Source: JAWWOW01 sp033851265
GTDB lineage: Bacteria; Actinomycetota; Actinomycetes; JAWWOW01
Assembly (NCBI GenBank): GCA_033851265.1
Contig: JAWWOW010000005.1
Location: 62,001-126,000 of the forward strand
DNA: 64,000 bases
Direction: 5' to 3'
Shown here in pieces: positions 43,103-50,779 of the stretch. A program made the position numbers and the translations under genes. Numbering within the stretch: the stretch's first letter is position 1; every line of letters starts with the position of its first letter. Under the pieces are notes generated by a model that saw only the letters and a program-made list of their open reading frames with translations, was not told where the DNA came from and made no database searches.

Positions 43103-44134
43103 GTGACAACCGACCACGCCAACGACGACCACACAGACCCGCTCGAAGAGATCCTCCTCGGCGGTCCGCGGAAGTACACGCGACTGGAGATCGCCGAACG
43201 CAGCGGCGTCTCGCTGGACTACGCCCGCCGGTTGTGGCGGGCCATGGGTTTCCCCGATGCGGCTGACGACGACCGGATCTTCACCGACGGCGACCTCAAC
43301 GCCCTGCAGACATTGCGAGAGCTCGAGGCTAAGGGGCTGATCGATGAAGAGACGGCGCTCACCAGCACGCGGGCGATGGGTCAGCAGATGGCCCGGTTGG
43401 CGGACTGGCAGGTCAACATCCTCACCGAACGCCTGAAGGACCTCGGCGCGACGGACCTCGGTGCGACCGCGAAGCCGAAGGATCTCGAGGCGTTGGTTGC
43501 CGAGGTCGCCGACGACGTGCTGCCAGATCTCGAACGCATCCTGGTCACGGTCTGGCGGCGTCAGCTGGCGGCCAATGCACCGCGCGCGTTGGCAGCAGCT
43601 CTCGGGGAGGCCGACAGCGGAACGCTCACCGTGGGCTTTGCTGACATGGTCAACTACACGCGCCTGTCCCGCGTCGTCGACAGCGAGAAGCTCGGGCACC
43701 TGCTCGAGGACTTCGAGACGCGGGCCACCTTGCTCATGGCCGAGTACGGCGGGCGAATAGTGAAGACGCTCGGCGACGAGGTGTTTTTCGTGGCCGACGA
43801 GGCACGTGCCGCCGCCGAGATCGCGCTGCGCCTGGTCGAGTCGCACAGCAAGGACCAGGACCTCCCCGACCTACGAGCCGGACTCGCGTGCGGACCGGTG
43901 CTGTCGCGCTATGGAGATGTGTTCGGCGAACCCGTCAACATCGCCAGCCGGCTGACCTCGCTCGCTCGGCCCGGGACCGTCCTGGTGGACCGGGCGGTGG
44001 CAACCGCCCTGGCCGAGGAACCGGCGTACGCCCTGCGCAGCCTCGGTCGCCATCGCGTCAAGGGGTACAGCAACCTCGAGCTCACCGTCCTGCGCCGAGC
44101 TAACGTGAATGGCAAGGAGAAGGAGGACGAGTGA
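43103..44134 (+). CDS. Class III adenylate cyclase with helix-turn-helix-like N-terminal domain
   Basis: 343 residues. N-terminal about 30-165 is the regulatory domain of the Rv1264-like family: LEIAERSGVSLDYARRLW looks like a MerR-like helix-turn-helix, then DRIFTDGDLNALQTLREL. The catalytic domain (about 172-330) keeps all six canonical positions: Asp181 (FADMVNYT), Asp225 (TLGDE), Lys221 and Asp272 (adenine pair), and Asn279 and Arg283 in VNIASRL. So it should make cAMP as a homodimer. In M. tuberculosis Rv1264 the N-terminal domain inhibits the enzyme at neutral pH; whether that holds here is inference. GTG at 43103 follows the PH gene. Confidence 0.9.
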   Translation: MTTDHANDDHTDPLEEILLGGPRKYTRLEIAERSGVSLDYARRLWRAMGFPDAADDDRIFTDGDLNALQTLRELEAKGLIDEETALTSTRAMGQQMARLADWQVNILTERLKDLGATDLGATAKPKDLEALVAEVADDVLPDLERILVTVWRRQLAANAPRALAAALGEADSGTLTVGFADMVNYTRLSRVVDSEKLGHLLEDFETRATLLMAEYGGRIVKTLGDEVFFVADEARAAAEIALRLVESHSKDQDLPDLRAGLACGPVLSRYGDVFGEPVNIASRLTSLARPGTVLVDRAVATALAEEPAYALRSLGRHRVKGYSNLELTVLRRANVNGKEKEDE

Positions 44135-45045
44135 GCGACCTGCCCGCCAGCATCAGCCTGCGCGAAGTCGGCCCGCGCGACGGCTTGCAGAACGAAGCGC
44201 CGGTCTCGACCGAGGCCAAGGTCGCGCTGATCGACGCACTGTCGCGGACCGGCGTCGGTCGAATCGAGGCGGTGAGCTTCGTCCACCCCAAGGCGATCCC
44301 GCAGATGGCGGATGCGGACGATGTCTGGGCAAAGATCCATCGCAATGACGATGTGCGTTACTCCGCTCTGGTCCCCAACATGCGGGGAGCCGAGCGTGCG
44401 CTAGCCGTCGGGTTTCACGAGATCGAAGCAGTCGTCTCTGCTTCGGACACGCACAACCGGAAGAACGTCAACCGCTCCACGGCCGAGTCTCTCGACGACA
44501 TCGCGGGCGTCATCGCAGCGGCACACGACGCCGGCGCGACCTGCCAGGTCATCATCTCCACAGCGTGGGGCTGCCCGTACGAGGGCGATGTGCCGGAGGC
44601 GCGCGTCGTCGAGGTCGCGGGACGTGCGATCCGCGACGGTGCCGACGGCATCTCCTTCGGCGACACGACTGGGATGGCCACACCGGCTCGGGTACGCCGG
44701 TTGATTGGTGAGTTTCGCTCGGCGTACCCCGACACGCCGCTGAACCTGCACTTCCACAACACGCGCGGCACTGGGCTGGCCAACGTGCTCACCGCACTCG
44801 AGCTCGGCGTCGCCGACTTCGACGCCAGCGTCGGTGGGCTCGGTGGCTGCCCCTATGCGCCCGGCGCCAGCGGCAACATCGCGACCGAGGAGCTCGTGCA
44901 CATGGTCGAGGACATGGGTGTCTCCACCGGGGTGGACCTCGCGGCGCTGATTGATGCGGCGGCCGAGGCCGAGCGCATCGTCGGACGCACGTTGCCGTCA
45001 CAGGTCCTTCGCGCCGGGCCGCGCACGACGACCGCGCACTCTTAA
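44131..45045 (+). CDS. mvaB: Hydroxymethylglutaryl-CoA lyase
   Basis: 304 residues. SLREVGPRDGLQNE holds the metal Asp17 and catalytic Arg16, LHFHNTRGTGLAN the metal His pair, and GGCPYAPGASGN the catalytic Cys loop. It cleaves HMG-CoA to acetoacetate and acetyl-CoA, the last step of leucine breakdown, fitting the acyl-CoA carboxylase genes nearby. AAGGAGAAGGAGG precedes the GTG, which overlaps the cyclase stop (GTGA). Its TAA stop lies inside the 13-bp repeat that bounds the mobile element, so the reading frame end was kept when the element inserted. Confidence 0.93.
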   Translation: MSDLPASISLREVGPRDGLQNEAPVSTEAKVALIDALSRTGVGRIEAVSFVHPKAIPQMADADDVWAKIHRNDDVRYSALVPNMRGAERALAVGFHEIEAVVSASDTHNRKNVNRSTAESLDDIAGVIAAAHDAGATCQVIISTAWGCPYEGDVPEARVVEVAGRAIRDGADGISFGDTTGMATPARVRRLIGEFRSAYPDTPLNLHFHNTRGTGLANVLTALELGVADFDASVGGLGGCPYAPGASGNIATEELVHMVEDMGVSTGVDLAALIDAAAEAERIVGRTLPSQVLRAGPRTTTAHS

Positions 45046-45051
45046 TCCGCG
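45039..45051. repeat. attL-like 13-bp direct repeat
   Basis: CTCTTAATCCGCG, identical to 49631-49643. The sequence matches the anticodon loop and 3' stem strand of a tRNA-Lys(CTT). It overlaps the mvaB stop codon. Confidence 0.75.
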
Positions 45052-45081
45052 TTGTTCGGGGTTCGAGTCCCTGGCGGCGCA
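45039..45081 (+). pseudogene. 3' half of a tRNA-Lys(CTT) gene
   Basis: From the repeat onward the sequence reads as tRNA positions 32-73: loop CTCTTAA with anticodon CTT, stem strand TCCGC, a short variable region, T arm CGGGG-TTCGAGT-CCCTG (five pairs, one G-T), acceptor strand GCGGCGC and discriminator A. No matching D arm is found upstream; the 5' side is mvaB coding sequence. So it is a 3' half, as carried in the attP of elements that insert in tRNA genes. Confidence 0.7.
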
Positions 45082-45404
45082 CTGTGTTATCGCAGGTCAG
45101 CCCATGATCGACGATCATGAGGTTGCCGGCGTGTGGCCGCGTGCCGGCGCCGTGCCCCATATTGGCCCACCGACGTCTTCGCATCCTCGAACTGATGCAA
45201 CGTGCAGCGACTTCTTCGCGTACGACGACACGCGATGACATCGAACGACGTGTGCACCGCGGATTTCTGGGTCCGCTGCCCTACCTGAGAGATCTGCGTG
45301 GCATAAGACGTCACTGTCTCGACCAGGAGGGTTGCGCACGTCACCTGTCGAGAAAGTGGTGGCCACCGCCGCTTCGGGCTGCGATGAGCAACCGTATCCG
45401 TGGA
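45082..45404. other. No gene recognised between the tRNA half and the integrase remnant
   Basis: 323 bases. Both strands have short open frames, none with a start signal or family resemblance. It is probably decayed integrase-element sequence. Confidence 0.6.
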
Positions 45405-45710
45405 CTAGCCCAAGGTCCTCACACAATGTTCCGGACACTCCCTGATCTGACTGTGTCCGAGGATCTGCATCGCAACACGAGCCGGTACTCCGTGCCCAAG
45501 CAGCAACGTCACAGCGGTATGACGCGCATCGTGTAGCCGAGCGCGTCGTACGCCGGCCTTCTTGAGCAGCTCATGCCACGCCCGGTGATCGTTCCGTGGG
45601 TCAATGGGCGTACCGCGCGGAGTCGTGAACGCGAAGCCGAGGTCTCGCCACATGGATCCGGCTGCGAGTCGCTCACGGTCAAAGTCCAGGTCAACCTCGC
45701 TGAACCACGA
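45405..45710 (-). pseudogene. Tyrosine recombinase (integrase) C-terminal remnant
   Basis: The open part has about 102 residues. FAFTTPRGTPIDPRNDHRAW, then ARLHDARHTAVTLLLGHGVP (the HxxR box) and AMQILGHSQI (the GHS box) are typical of actinobacterial site-specific integrases. A stop in frame cuts the N-terminal side, and the end after GHSQI is replaced by an unrelated tail, so the catalytic Tyr is missing. It is a truncated, inactive integrase lying next to the tRNA-half end of the element, as expected for int beside att. Confidence 0.85.
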
Positions 45711-45808
45711 TCACAATCCGCCTCGCATCCAACGCATCCGACGACACCTCGAATGCCCCCACGGAGCTTCGCGGACGACTAGCGTGACGGCCATGTGGCC
45801 AGGAGCCG

Positions 45809-48800
45809 ATGCCTGAGCGCGGCGGACCGACGACACAGGACGGGATCCACTACCAGAACTCGGTCGCCGTCCTCGCCATGCTGGACATGCTCGCCATGGA
45901 CCCGGCACCCGCATACGAGCGCGTCACCGACGTAAGAGTCGAGGCACCCGAGCAGGTCGACGACATCGTGATCCGGCACGCCGACGCCACCGCGATCTAC
46001 CAGAACGTCAAGCTCGACCTTCCCAGCGGCAAGCCATGGGTCAAGCTGTGGAAGCAGCTCGGTGCACAACGCACCAGCCAAGGCTTCAGTGTGAACGACA
46101 GAATCCAGGTCATCGTTGCCAACTCTACGCAGCGATTCGAGGACTGCGTCGAGATGGCCAAGCGGGCTCAAGCCGAAGACGTAAACGAGTGGGTAGGCCG
46201 ACTCTCGAGACGACAGGTCATGATTCTCAACGGCATCGTCAAACAAGTGGGAACACATGAAGCGGCGCTGGCGATCTTCCAGCGCACCACCTTTCTTCAC
46301 TGGTCGCGAGAGCACGTCGACGCGGAGTTCAACCGCCGCCGGCTCGCGGCCGGAGGACCAGCTGAGCTGCCGACCACTCTTCGCGACATCATCAGCGCAG
46401 GAGCTGGACGCCGGACCCACTACCGCGCCGGCCCGCTACGCCGACAACTCGCGCTTGAGCACAAACTGACTCTGGTCGAACCTCCGACGTGGGGACTGAA
46501 CGCCTACCGCGAAGCGATTAAAAAGCAGGGATTCATCACGATCCCGGGGACCGACAGAAGCGGAACGGTTGAGGAACTCTTCGTCTGGCCCACAGCTCGT
46601 GACTTCGAAGCTGACGGCCTACGAAGTTTCGAAGACGAAGACCCCGGCTACTGGCGGGAACCCACTCGCGACCGCGTCGACCTGCGCGATTTCCCCCAGT
46701 TGGAGTTCGACCGAGTCGTCGTCGTCGCGGGGCCCGGCTACGGCAAATCGGCTCTGCTGACGGCACTGATGAGCGGACTAGCAGAAGGCCCGTTCGTCCC
46801 CGTAGAGATCCCACTCGCCCTGCTGGCCAAGAGAGGCACCAACGTGCTGTCGTTCGTCGAACAGCACCTAACCGACGAGTACGGACTGGCCGCCGACTGG
46901 CGACTCCTCGCGGAGCAAGGGCTGCTTGTCCTTCTCTACGACGGTCTCGACGAGATCCCGGCCAGCGACCGGACCGTTGTACTGCAACGCATCGCGCGCT
47001 TCTCGTCGCTCTACCAGCACTGTCCTTGGCTCCTGACAGCACGGGACCCAGCGGTCGTCAACGGGCTGCCCGAAGCCCGACAGGTGGAACTGACGCCCTT
47101 GTCCGACCAGGACATCGCGTCCTTCGCCAAAGTCATCGCCAACCACCTCGACAGCATCAACGCCTCGCACTTCGTGAACCGACTGAGGTTGTACCCGGAC
47201 CTGAACCGCCTGGCGCGCATCCCACTCTTCTTGACGATGCTGCTGGCCACGACACCAGTGAATGACCTGGAACCGATCAGCCGCTCAGACCTCATCGAGG
47301 GCTACCTCAAGACGCTCATCGCACCGGCGGAGCACAAGATCGTCACAGACGGCGCGCCCGCGCCGTCACTCCGGACCATCGCCCAGGACATCGCCTACCG
47401 GAAAATCGAAACGCAAGAGATCGGCGTCAGCGAGTCTGAAGTCCGGGCCGTCATCGGCGAGCACATCGGAGAGCCGGACGCGGCCGAACGGATCTTCCAA
47501 CTACTCCGGATCAACGGCATCCTTCAGCCACAAGGCGCGGTCCGGCTCAAGTTCCCGTACCCAATTGTTCAGGAGTACCTGGCCGCCTGTCATCTGGTGC
47601 AGCACGAGGCCGTCACGCTGAGCAGCCGCATCGACAACGCTGTCAGTCGACCCTGGGCCCAGGTGATGCAGTTCGCCATCGAGCTCCACGAGGACCCGGA
47701 ACCGCTCATCCAGGAGATCCTCGAACGAGACGATGACGCGTTCGCCACTGGGCTGCGTCTCGTTGGACGCTGCGTCACCAACGGCGCCACCGTCACGGGA
47801 GACACACGTCGCAGCATCGGCCGACGGCTCGTCACTGCCTGGCAGACCTCTCCGTCACGAGCCCGCGAAGCCATCGGCCGACTCCTCTGCGACGGCTTTA
47901 CCGATGACAACCTCGAGGAGCTCACCGAGGCTCTTCACAAGTATTGGTTGCAGAATTCGGGCGCTGGCGACATCGTCAGCAAGATCAGCGACCCGGAGCT
48001 GACTCTCAGCGTGCTCAAGGCGCTGACGGAGCGGGACTCGTCAAGCTTCAAGGTCTACAGGTCTCTTCGACCTGCCATAGCGAAGGTCCAAGGTCAAGCG
48101 CTCGAACTCGTCCGCAACCTGATCCTCGAAGTCGAGGAGGACGAAGCGCGTGAGGCCCGCTCGTCAGTGCTCACCAACTTCGAGCCTCACCCCGATCTGG
48201 CACAGGTCGCGCTCGAGATCGCTCGGGACGCAGGCCTTCCACTCGAGGTTCGCCTCCGCGCCTACGCCTTGGTACCGGCGCCGCTCGACCCTGACGGAGC
48301 CGCACTCCTGCACTCGGCGATCACGACGCAACAGCCGAGACTGAGCTACGAAGCCAGTCAGCTGCTGCCGAAACTGGACGACCCCGAGAAGTACCTTTTA
48401 GAGATCCTCGGCTCCGACGAGTTCCCTGATGAGATGAAGCTCTCCCTAATCCAGAGTCTGACCGCCGTCGTCGCTGACAAGGACAGGCGACAGGTGTTCC
48501 TTGCTGAGGCGCGCGGCCTTTTCAAGGAAACAGAGATTGAGCTCCTCTCCGCACTCGACGTGATGGCAGCCGGCGCCGGTGACAATACCGCGTTCGCCAG
48601 GCTCGTCGCCGACATCGACAAGAATCCGCTCAACCACGTTGGGGTGACGATCTCCCTCCTAGGCAACTACCGCGACGCGCAACTAGCAGAGGCGGCCGCC
48701 CAGCCGGCCCGAGGACGCTTCGTCGAGCCGGAAGACATAGTGCGGCTGTCCAACCACGCAGTCACCGGGATGCTCCACAGGCTGGAACTCGACTTCGGCT

Positions 48801-49330
48801 TCGGAGGGCTCCTACACCACGCGCAGCCCCATCCTGGCATCGCCCACTGGACAGCCCTCGTCGAAGACTGGTCGCACACGCCGAACCTGACCGAGCTGCA
48901 ACTCATCGACGTGCTGTCGTCGGCGAGTCGCCTCGGTGTCGAGGACGCACGTGCCCAACTCGAGCGAGCGGTCGAAGGGATCACCGACCCGAACGACCCG
49001 AAGTGGAACGACGGCCACTCGCTCGGAGCCACGGTCGGCCACGCGGTCTCCGAGCTCCGCCGGCGCAAGCCACTGCTCGACAAGGAGCTTCTCGGCCGGC
49101 TCCTCCGCGCAGACCAGTTCAACCTGTTCATGGCAGGCGTCAACGCCTTGAGCGCCCACGGCGACCGCGACGCCCTCGAACGCCTCCTGGCCGCACATCG
49201 AGAGGACCTCGGGTGGCATGAGAAGAACGAGTTGGCGAACGCCATCGAAGTTCTCTCCTTGAAACTCGGCCTTGTCGTCACGCTCGTAGACGGCCAGTAC
49301 GAGATGCCAGACAGAGCCGAAGTGTCCTGA
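45809..49330 (+). CDS. NACHT/STAND NTPase with N-terminal PD-(D/E)XK-like domain, candidate antiphage protein
   Basis: 1173 residues. N-terminal domain (1-200): GGPTTQDGIHYQNSVAVLAM, then E...DDIVIRHADATAIYQNVK; the G-YQ, D51/D52 and Q65-x-x-K68 layout resembles DUF4297/Cap4-type restriction-like nucleases. Central NACHT ATPase: Walker A GPGYGKS (308-314), Walker B LLVLLYDGLDEI (372-383, with the NACHT DGLDE signature), and a sensor-like LLTARDP (409-413). From about 600 to the end are alpha-helical HEAT/TPR-like repeats, a typical sensor half. No signal peptide or membrane helix. AGGAG lies 3 nt before the ATG; in-frame stop at 45785 limits the start. It is alone in its element, so it fits the single-gene Avs/bNACHT plan. 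Function is inferred, not shown. Confidence 0.85.
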   Translation: MPERGGPTTQDGIHYQNSVAVLAMLDMLAMDPAPAYERVTDVRVEAPEQVDDIVIRHADATAIYQNVKLDLPSGKPWVKLWKQLGAQRTSQGFSVNDRIQVIVANSTQRFEDCVEMAKRAQAEDVNEWVGRLSRRQVMILNGIVKQVGTHEAALAIFQRTTFLHWSREHVDAEFNRRRLAAGGPAELPTTLRDIISAGAGRRTHYRAGPLRRQLALEHKLTLVEPPTWGLNAYREAIKKQGFITIPGTDRSGTVEELFVWPTARDFEADGLRSFEDEDPGYWREPTRDRVDLRDFPQLEFDRVVVVAGPGYGKSALLTALMSGLAEGPFVPVEIPLALLAKRGTNVLSFVEQHLTDEYGLAADWRLLAEQGLLVLLYDGLDEIPASDRTVVLQRIARFSSLYQHCPWLLTARDPAVVNGLPEARQVELTPLSDQDIASFAKVIANHLDSINASHFVNRLRLYPDLNRLARIPLFLTMLLATTPVNDLEPISRSDLIEGYLKTLIAPAEHKIVTDGAPAPSLRTIAQDIAYRKIETQEIGVSESEVRAVIGEHIGEPDAAERIFQLLRINGILQPQGAVRLKFPYPIVQEYLAACHLVQHEAVTLSSRIDNAVSRPWAQVMQFAIELHEDPEPLIQEILERDDDAFATGLRLVGRCVTNGATVTGDTRRSIGRRLVTAWQTSPSRAREAIGRLLCDGFTDDNLEELTEALHKYWLQNSGAGDIVSKISDPELTLSVLKALTERDSSSFKVYRSLRPAIAKVQGQALELVRNLILEVEEDEAREARSSVLTNFEPHPDLAQVALEIARDAGLPLEVRLRAYALVPAPLDPDGAALLHSAITTQQPRLSYEASQLLPKLDDPEKYLLEILGSDEFPDEMKLSLIQSLTAVVADKDRRQVFLAEARGLFKETEIELLSALDVMAAGAGDNTAFARLVADIDKNPLNHVGVTISLLGNYRDAQLAEAAAQPARGRFVEPEDIVRLSNHAVTGMLHRLELDFGFGGLLHHAQPHPGIAHWTALVEDWSHTPNLTELQLIDVLSSASRLGVEDARAQLERAVEGITDPNDPKWNDGHSLGATVGHAVSELRRRKPLLDKELLGRLLRADQFNLFMAGVNALSAHGDRDALERLLAAHREDLGWHEKNELANAIEVLSLKLGLVVTLVDGQYEMPDRAEVS

Positions 49331-49480
49331 GTCGTACTCCGACTATGTGAACAAGATGCGGTAGGCAACGAATATGGCGGTCAAGAACCTGTACATGATC
49401 GCCGACGATGCAGCGGACCTCAGGCGCGCGAAGGCCTCCTCTAGCGGCTCCTAGGCGGGGCACCTCTGGTCGTATGCGAT

Positions 49481-49502
49481 CGGTGGGGCCACGGTGGGGC
49501 CA
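49481..49502. repeat. Tandem 11-bp repeat
   Basis: CGGTGGGGCCA occurs twice head to tail in the right end of the element. It may be an arm-type integrase or excisionase site; inference only. Confidence 0.6.
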
Positions 49503-49630
49503 CGGCGCCGTCGAACGGCTCGGCACGTGCTGAATGCGACGAGACACCTCGACATCGCAATGCGTTCCTGGCAAAGGACTTGCGAACTGCAGCGCACTAG
49601 TCGGTACTGTCTGATTCGTGTCGCTCGGCT

Positions 49631-49643
49631 CTCTTAATCCGCG
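49631..49643. repeat. attR-like 13-bp direct repeat
   Basis: CTCTTAATCCGCG, same as 45039-45051. No tRNA 3' half follows it here; the next bases are GGCCCTGTGG. So the original chromosome probably read mvaB-repeat-GCCCTG before insertion. Confidence 0.75.
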
Positions 49644-49658
49644 GCCCTGTGGTTGGGG

Positions 49659-50720
49659 TCAGAGGCCGAAACGGTTCATGAAAATGCCCGCAGTCTGCGC
49701 CGTGGTCAGGCTCGGGACGTAGCCACCGACCTTGACCGGGTTGCCCCCGACATGGGTGATCCGGATGCGCGTCGTGAACAGGCGGGTGCCGCACTCCGGG
49801 CGCACGGGGACCCGCTGTATCTGGAACCTCTTGATCGAGTGGTGAGCGTTGAAGGAGATGTAAATCCTTCTGCCGGCACCGGGACCCGGGGTCCTGGCGA
49901 CCGGCCCGCATGCCCGACCCGCCGGATCGAGCTGGATGACCTCTAGGTAGGCGTCGACCGCAGCGGCGACATCGTCTCTGCCCCATTTAGCGCGGACGCA
50001 GGAGGCCGTTCCCGCGCCACAGTTGGTCAGGCTCAGGTCCGCCACCACGTCCAGGGATCTGGCCGCCGGGTCCGCTGCCCAGTTGGGTTGTGCCGATCCA
50101 TTGGCCAGTACGACGACGCGTTGTTCGTTTCCGGTCAGGTAGACACACGTGGGATCGGTGCCAGTGCTCCCGCACGGTGCGTTGTAGAGCATGCGTGCGC
50201 CGCGCTGGGAGACGGTGCTGACCTTGATCCATGTCTTCAACGGCACTGCGGTCAGGTGGTACGCCGCCGATGAGGCCCCAACGTCCATCAGCATCTCGCA
50301 GGTGTAGAGCGCGGTTGCGGGAGCGACGAACAAGAAATCCGCATCCACCGCCAACTCACCGGGCGTCGGGGTGTACTGCGTGTCACGGCCCTCGTGATTT
50401 TGGCTGGTCGTGACCCTGCTGGGGGTGCCGACCCGGGCAGTCGTCTGATTGACCCGGCATTGGAGGATCGCCGTCTGTCGCGCGTTGCCGGTGATGCTGC
50501 TCGTGGCCACGAGATGGCCCCAGACGTGGCGAGCCTCACCGGCGACCAGCGCGAGCTGCACGGCGACGACGGGTTGCTGATTGTCCGGTGGTCCGACGGC
50601 TATGGCACTGGCCAGCGGGACATTGAGAACCGGACCGAAGTCTGCGCTCGCTGTCCCGCGGAAACCCGTGATAGCGGTCAGCGCAATGCTGGCAAGCACG
50701 ATCAACGCAGCCTTGCGCAT
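49659..50720 (-). CDS. Secreted protein of unknown function
   Basis: 353 residues. Signal peptide ALIVLASIALTAITGF with cleavage near TASA. The mature part is beta-rich with several Cys (ILQCRVNQTT, YTCEMLMDVG, NAPCGSTGTDPTCVYL, LTNCGAGTASC), likely disulfides, and two repeated-looking halves. No known domain is recognised. GGGGGG lies upstream of the ATG. It lies outside the mobile element (right of attR) and is divergent from the carboxyltransferase at 50780. Confidence 0.8.
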   Translation of the reverse strand: MRKAALIVLASIALTAITGFRGTASADFGPVLNVPLASAIAVGPPDNQQPVVAVQLALVAGEARHVWGHLVATSSITGNARQTAILQCRVNQTTARVGTPSRVTTSQNHEGRDTQYTPTPGELAVDADFLFVAPATALYTCEMLMDVGASSAAYHLTAVPLKTWIKVSTVSQRGARMLYNAPCGSTGTDPTCVYLTGNEQRVVVLANGSAQPNWAADPAARSLDVVADLSLTNCGAGTASCVRAKWGRDDVAAAVDAYLEVIQLDPAGRACGPVARTPGPGAGRRIYISFNAHHSIKRFQIQRVPVRPECGTRLFTTRIRITHVGGNPVKVGGYVPSLTTAQTAGIFMNRFGL

Positions 50721-50767
50721 GTGTGGACCCCCCGATGGACCGGCTCAGTATGACCCTTAACGATCGC

Positions 50768-50773
50768 TAGGCT
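50768..50773 (+). promoter_or_regulatory. -10 hexamer TAGGCT for leaderless carboxyltransferase gene
   Basis: TAGGCT lies 6 nt before the GTG at 50780; no Shine-Dalgarno sequence is seen. Confidence 0.55.
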
Positions 50774-50779
50774 CCGCTG

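Larger units (their letters stand above)
49331..49658. other. Spacer at the right end of the mobile element
   Basis: 328 bases between the NTPase and the secreted-protein gene. It contains an 11-bp tandem repeat (49481-49502), the right direct repeat (49631-49643) and no convincing gene; a 26-codon frame at 49374-49454 has no ribosome-binding site. Confidence 0.7.

Noticed and set aside
45011..45081. A full tRNA-Lys read from GCGCCGG (45011) to the discriminator
   Set aside because: Six of seven acceptor bases pair, but there is no D arm, no T8/A14 pattern, and the region encodes the mvaB C-terminus. The 5' match is taken as chance; only the 3' half is called.
45082..45404. Short frames on both strands between att and the integrase remnant
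   Set aside because: None has a start signal or recognisable motif; likely decayed DNA.
49374..49454. A 26-codon frame starting MAVKNLYMIADDAADL
   Set aside because: No ribosome-binding site, no family, and it lies in decayed element sequence.
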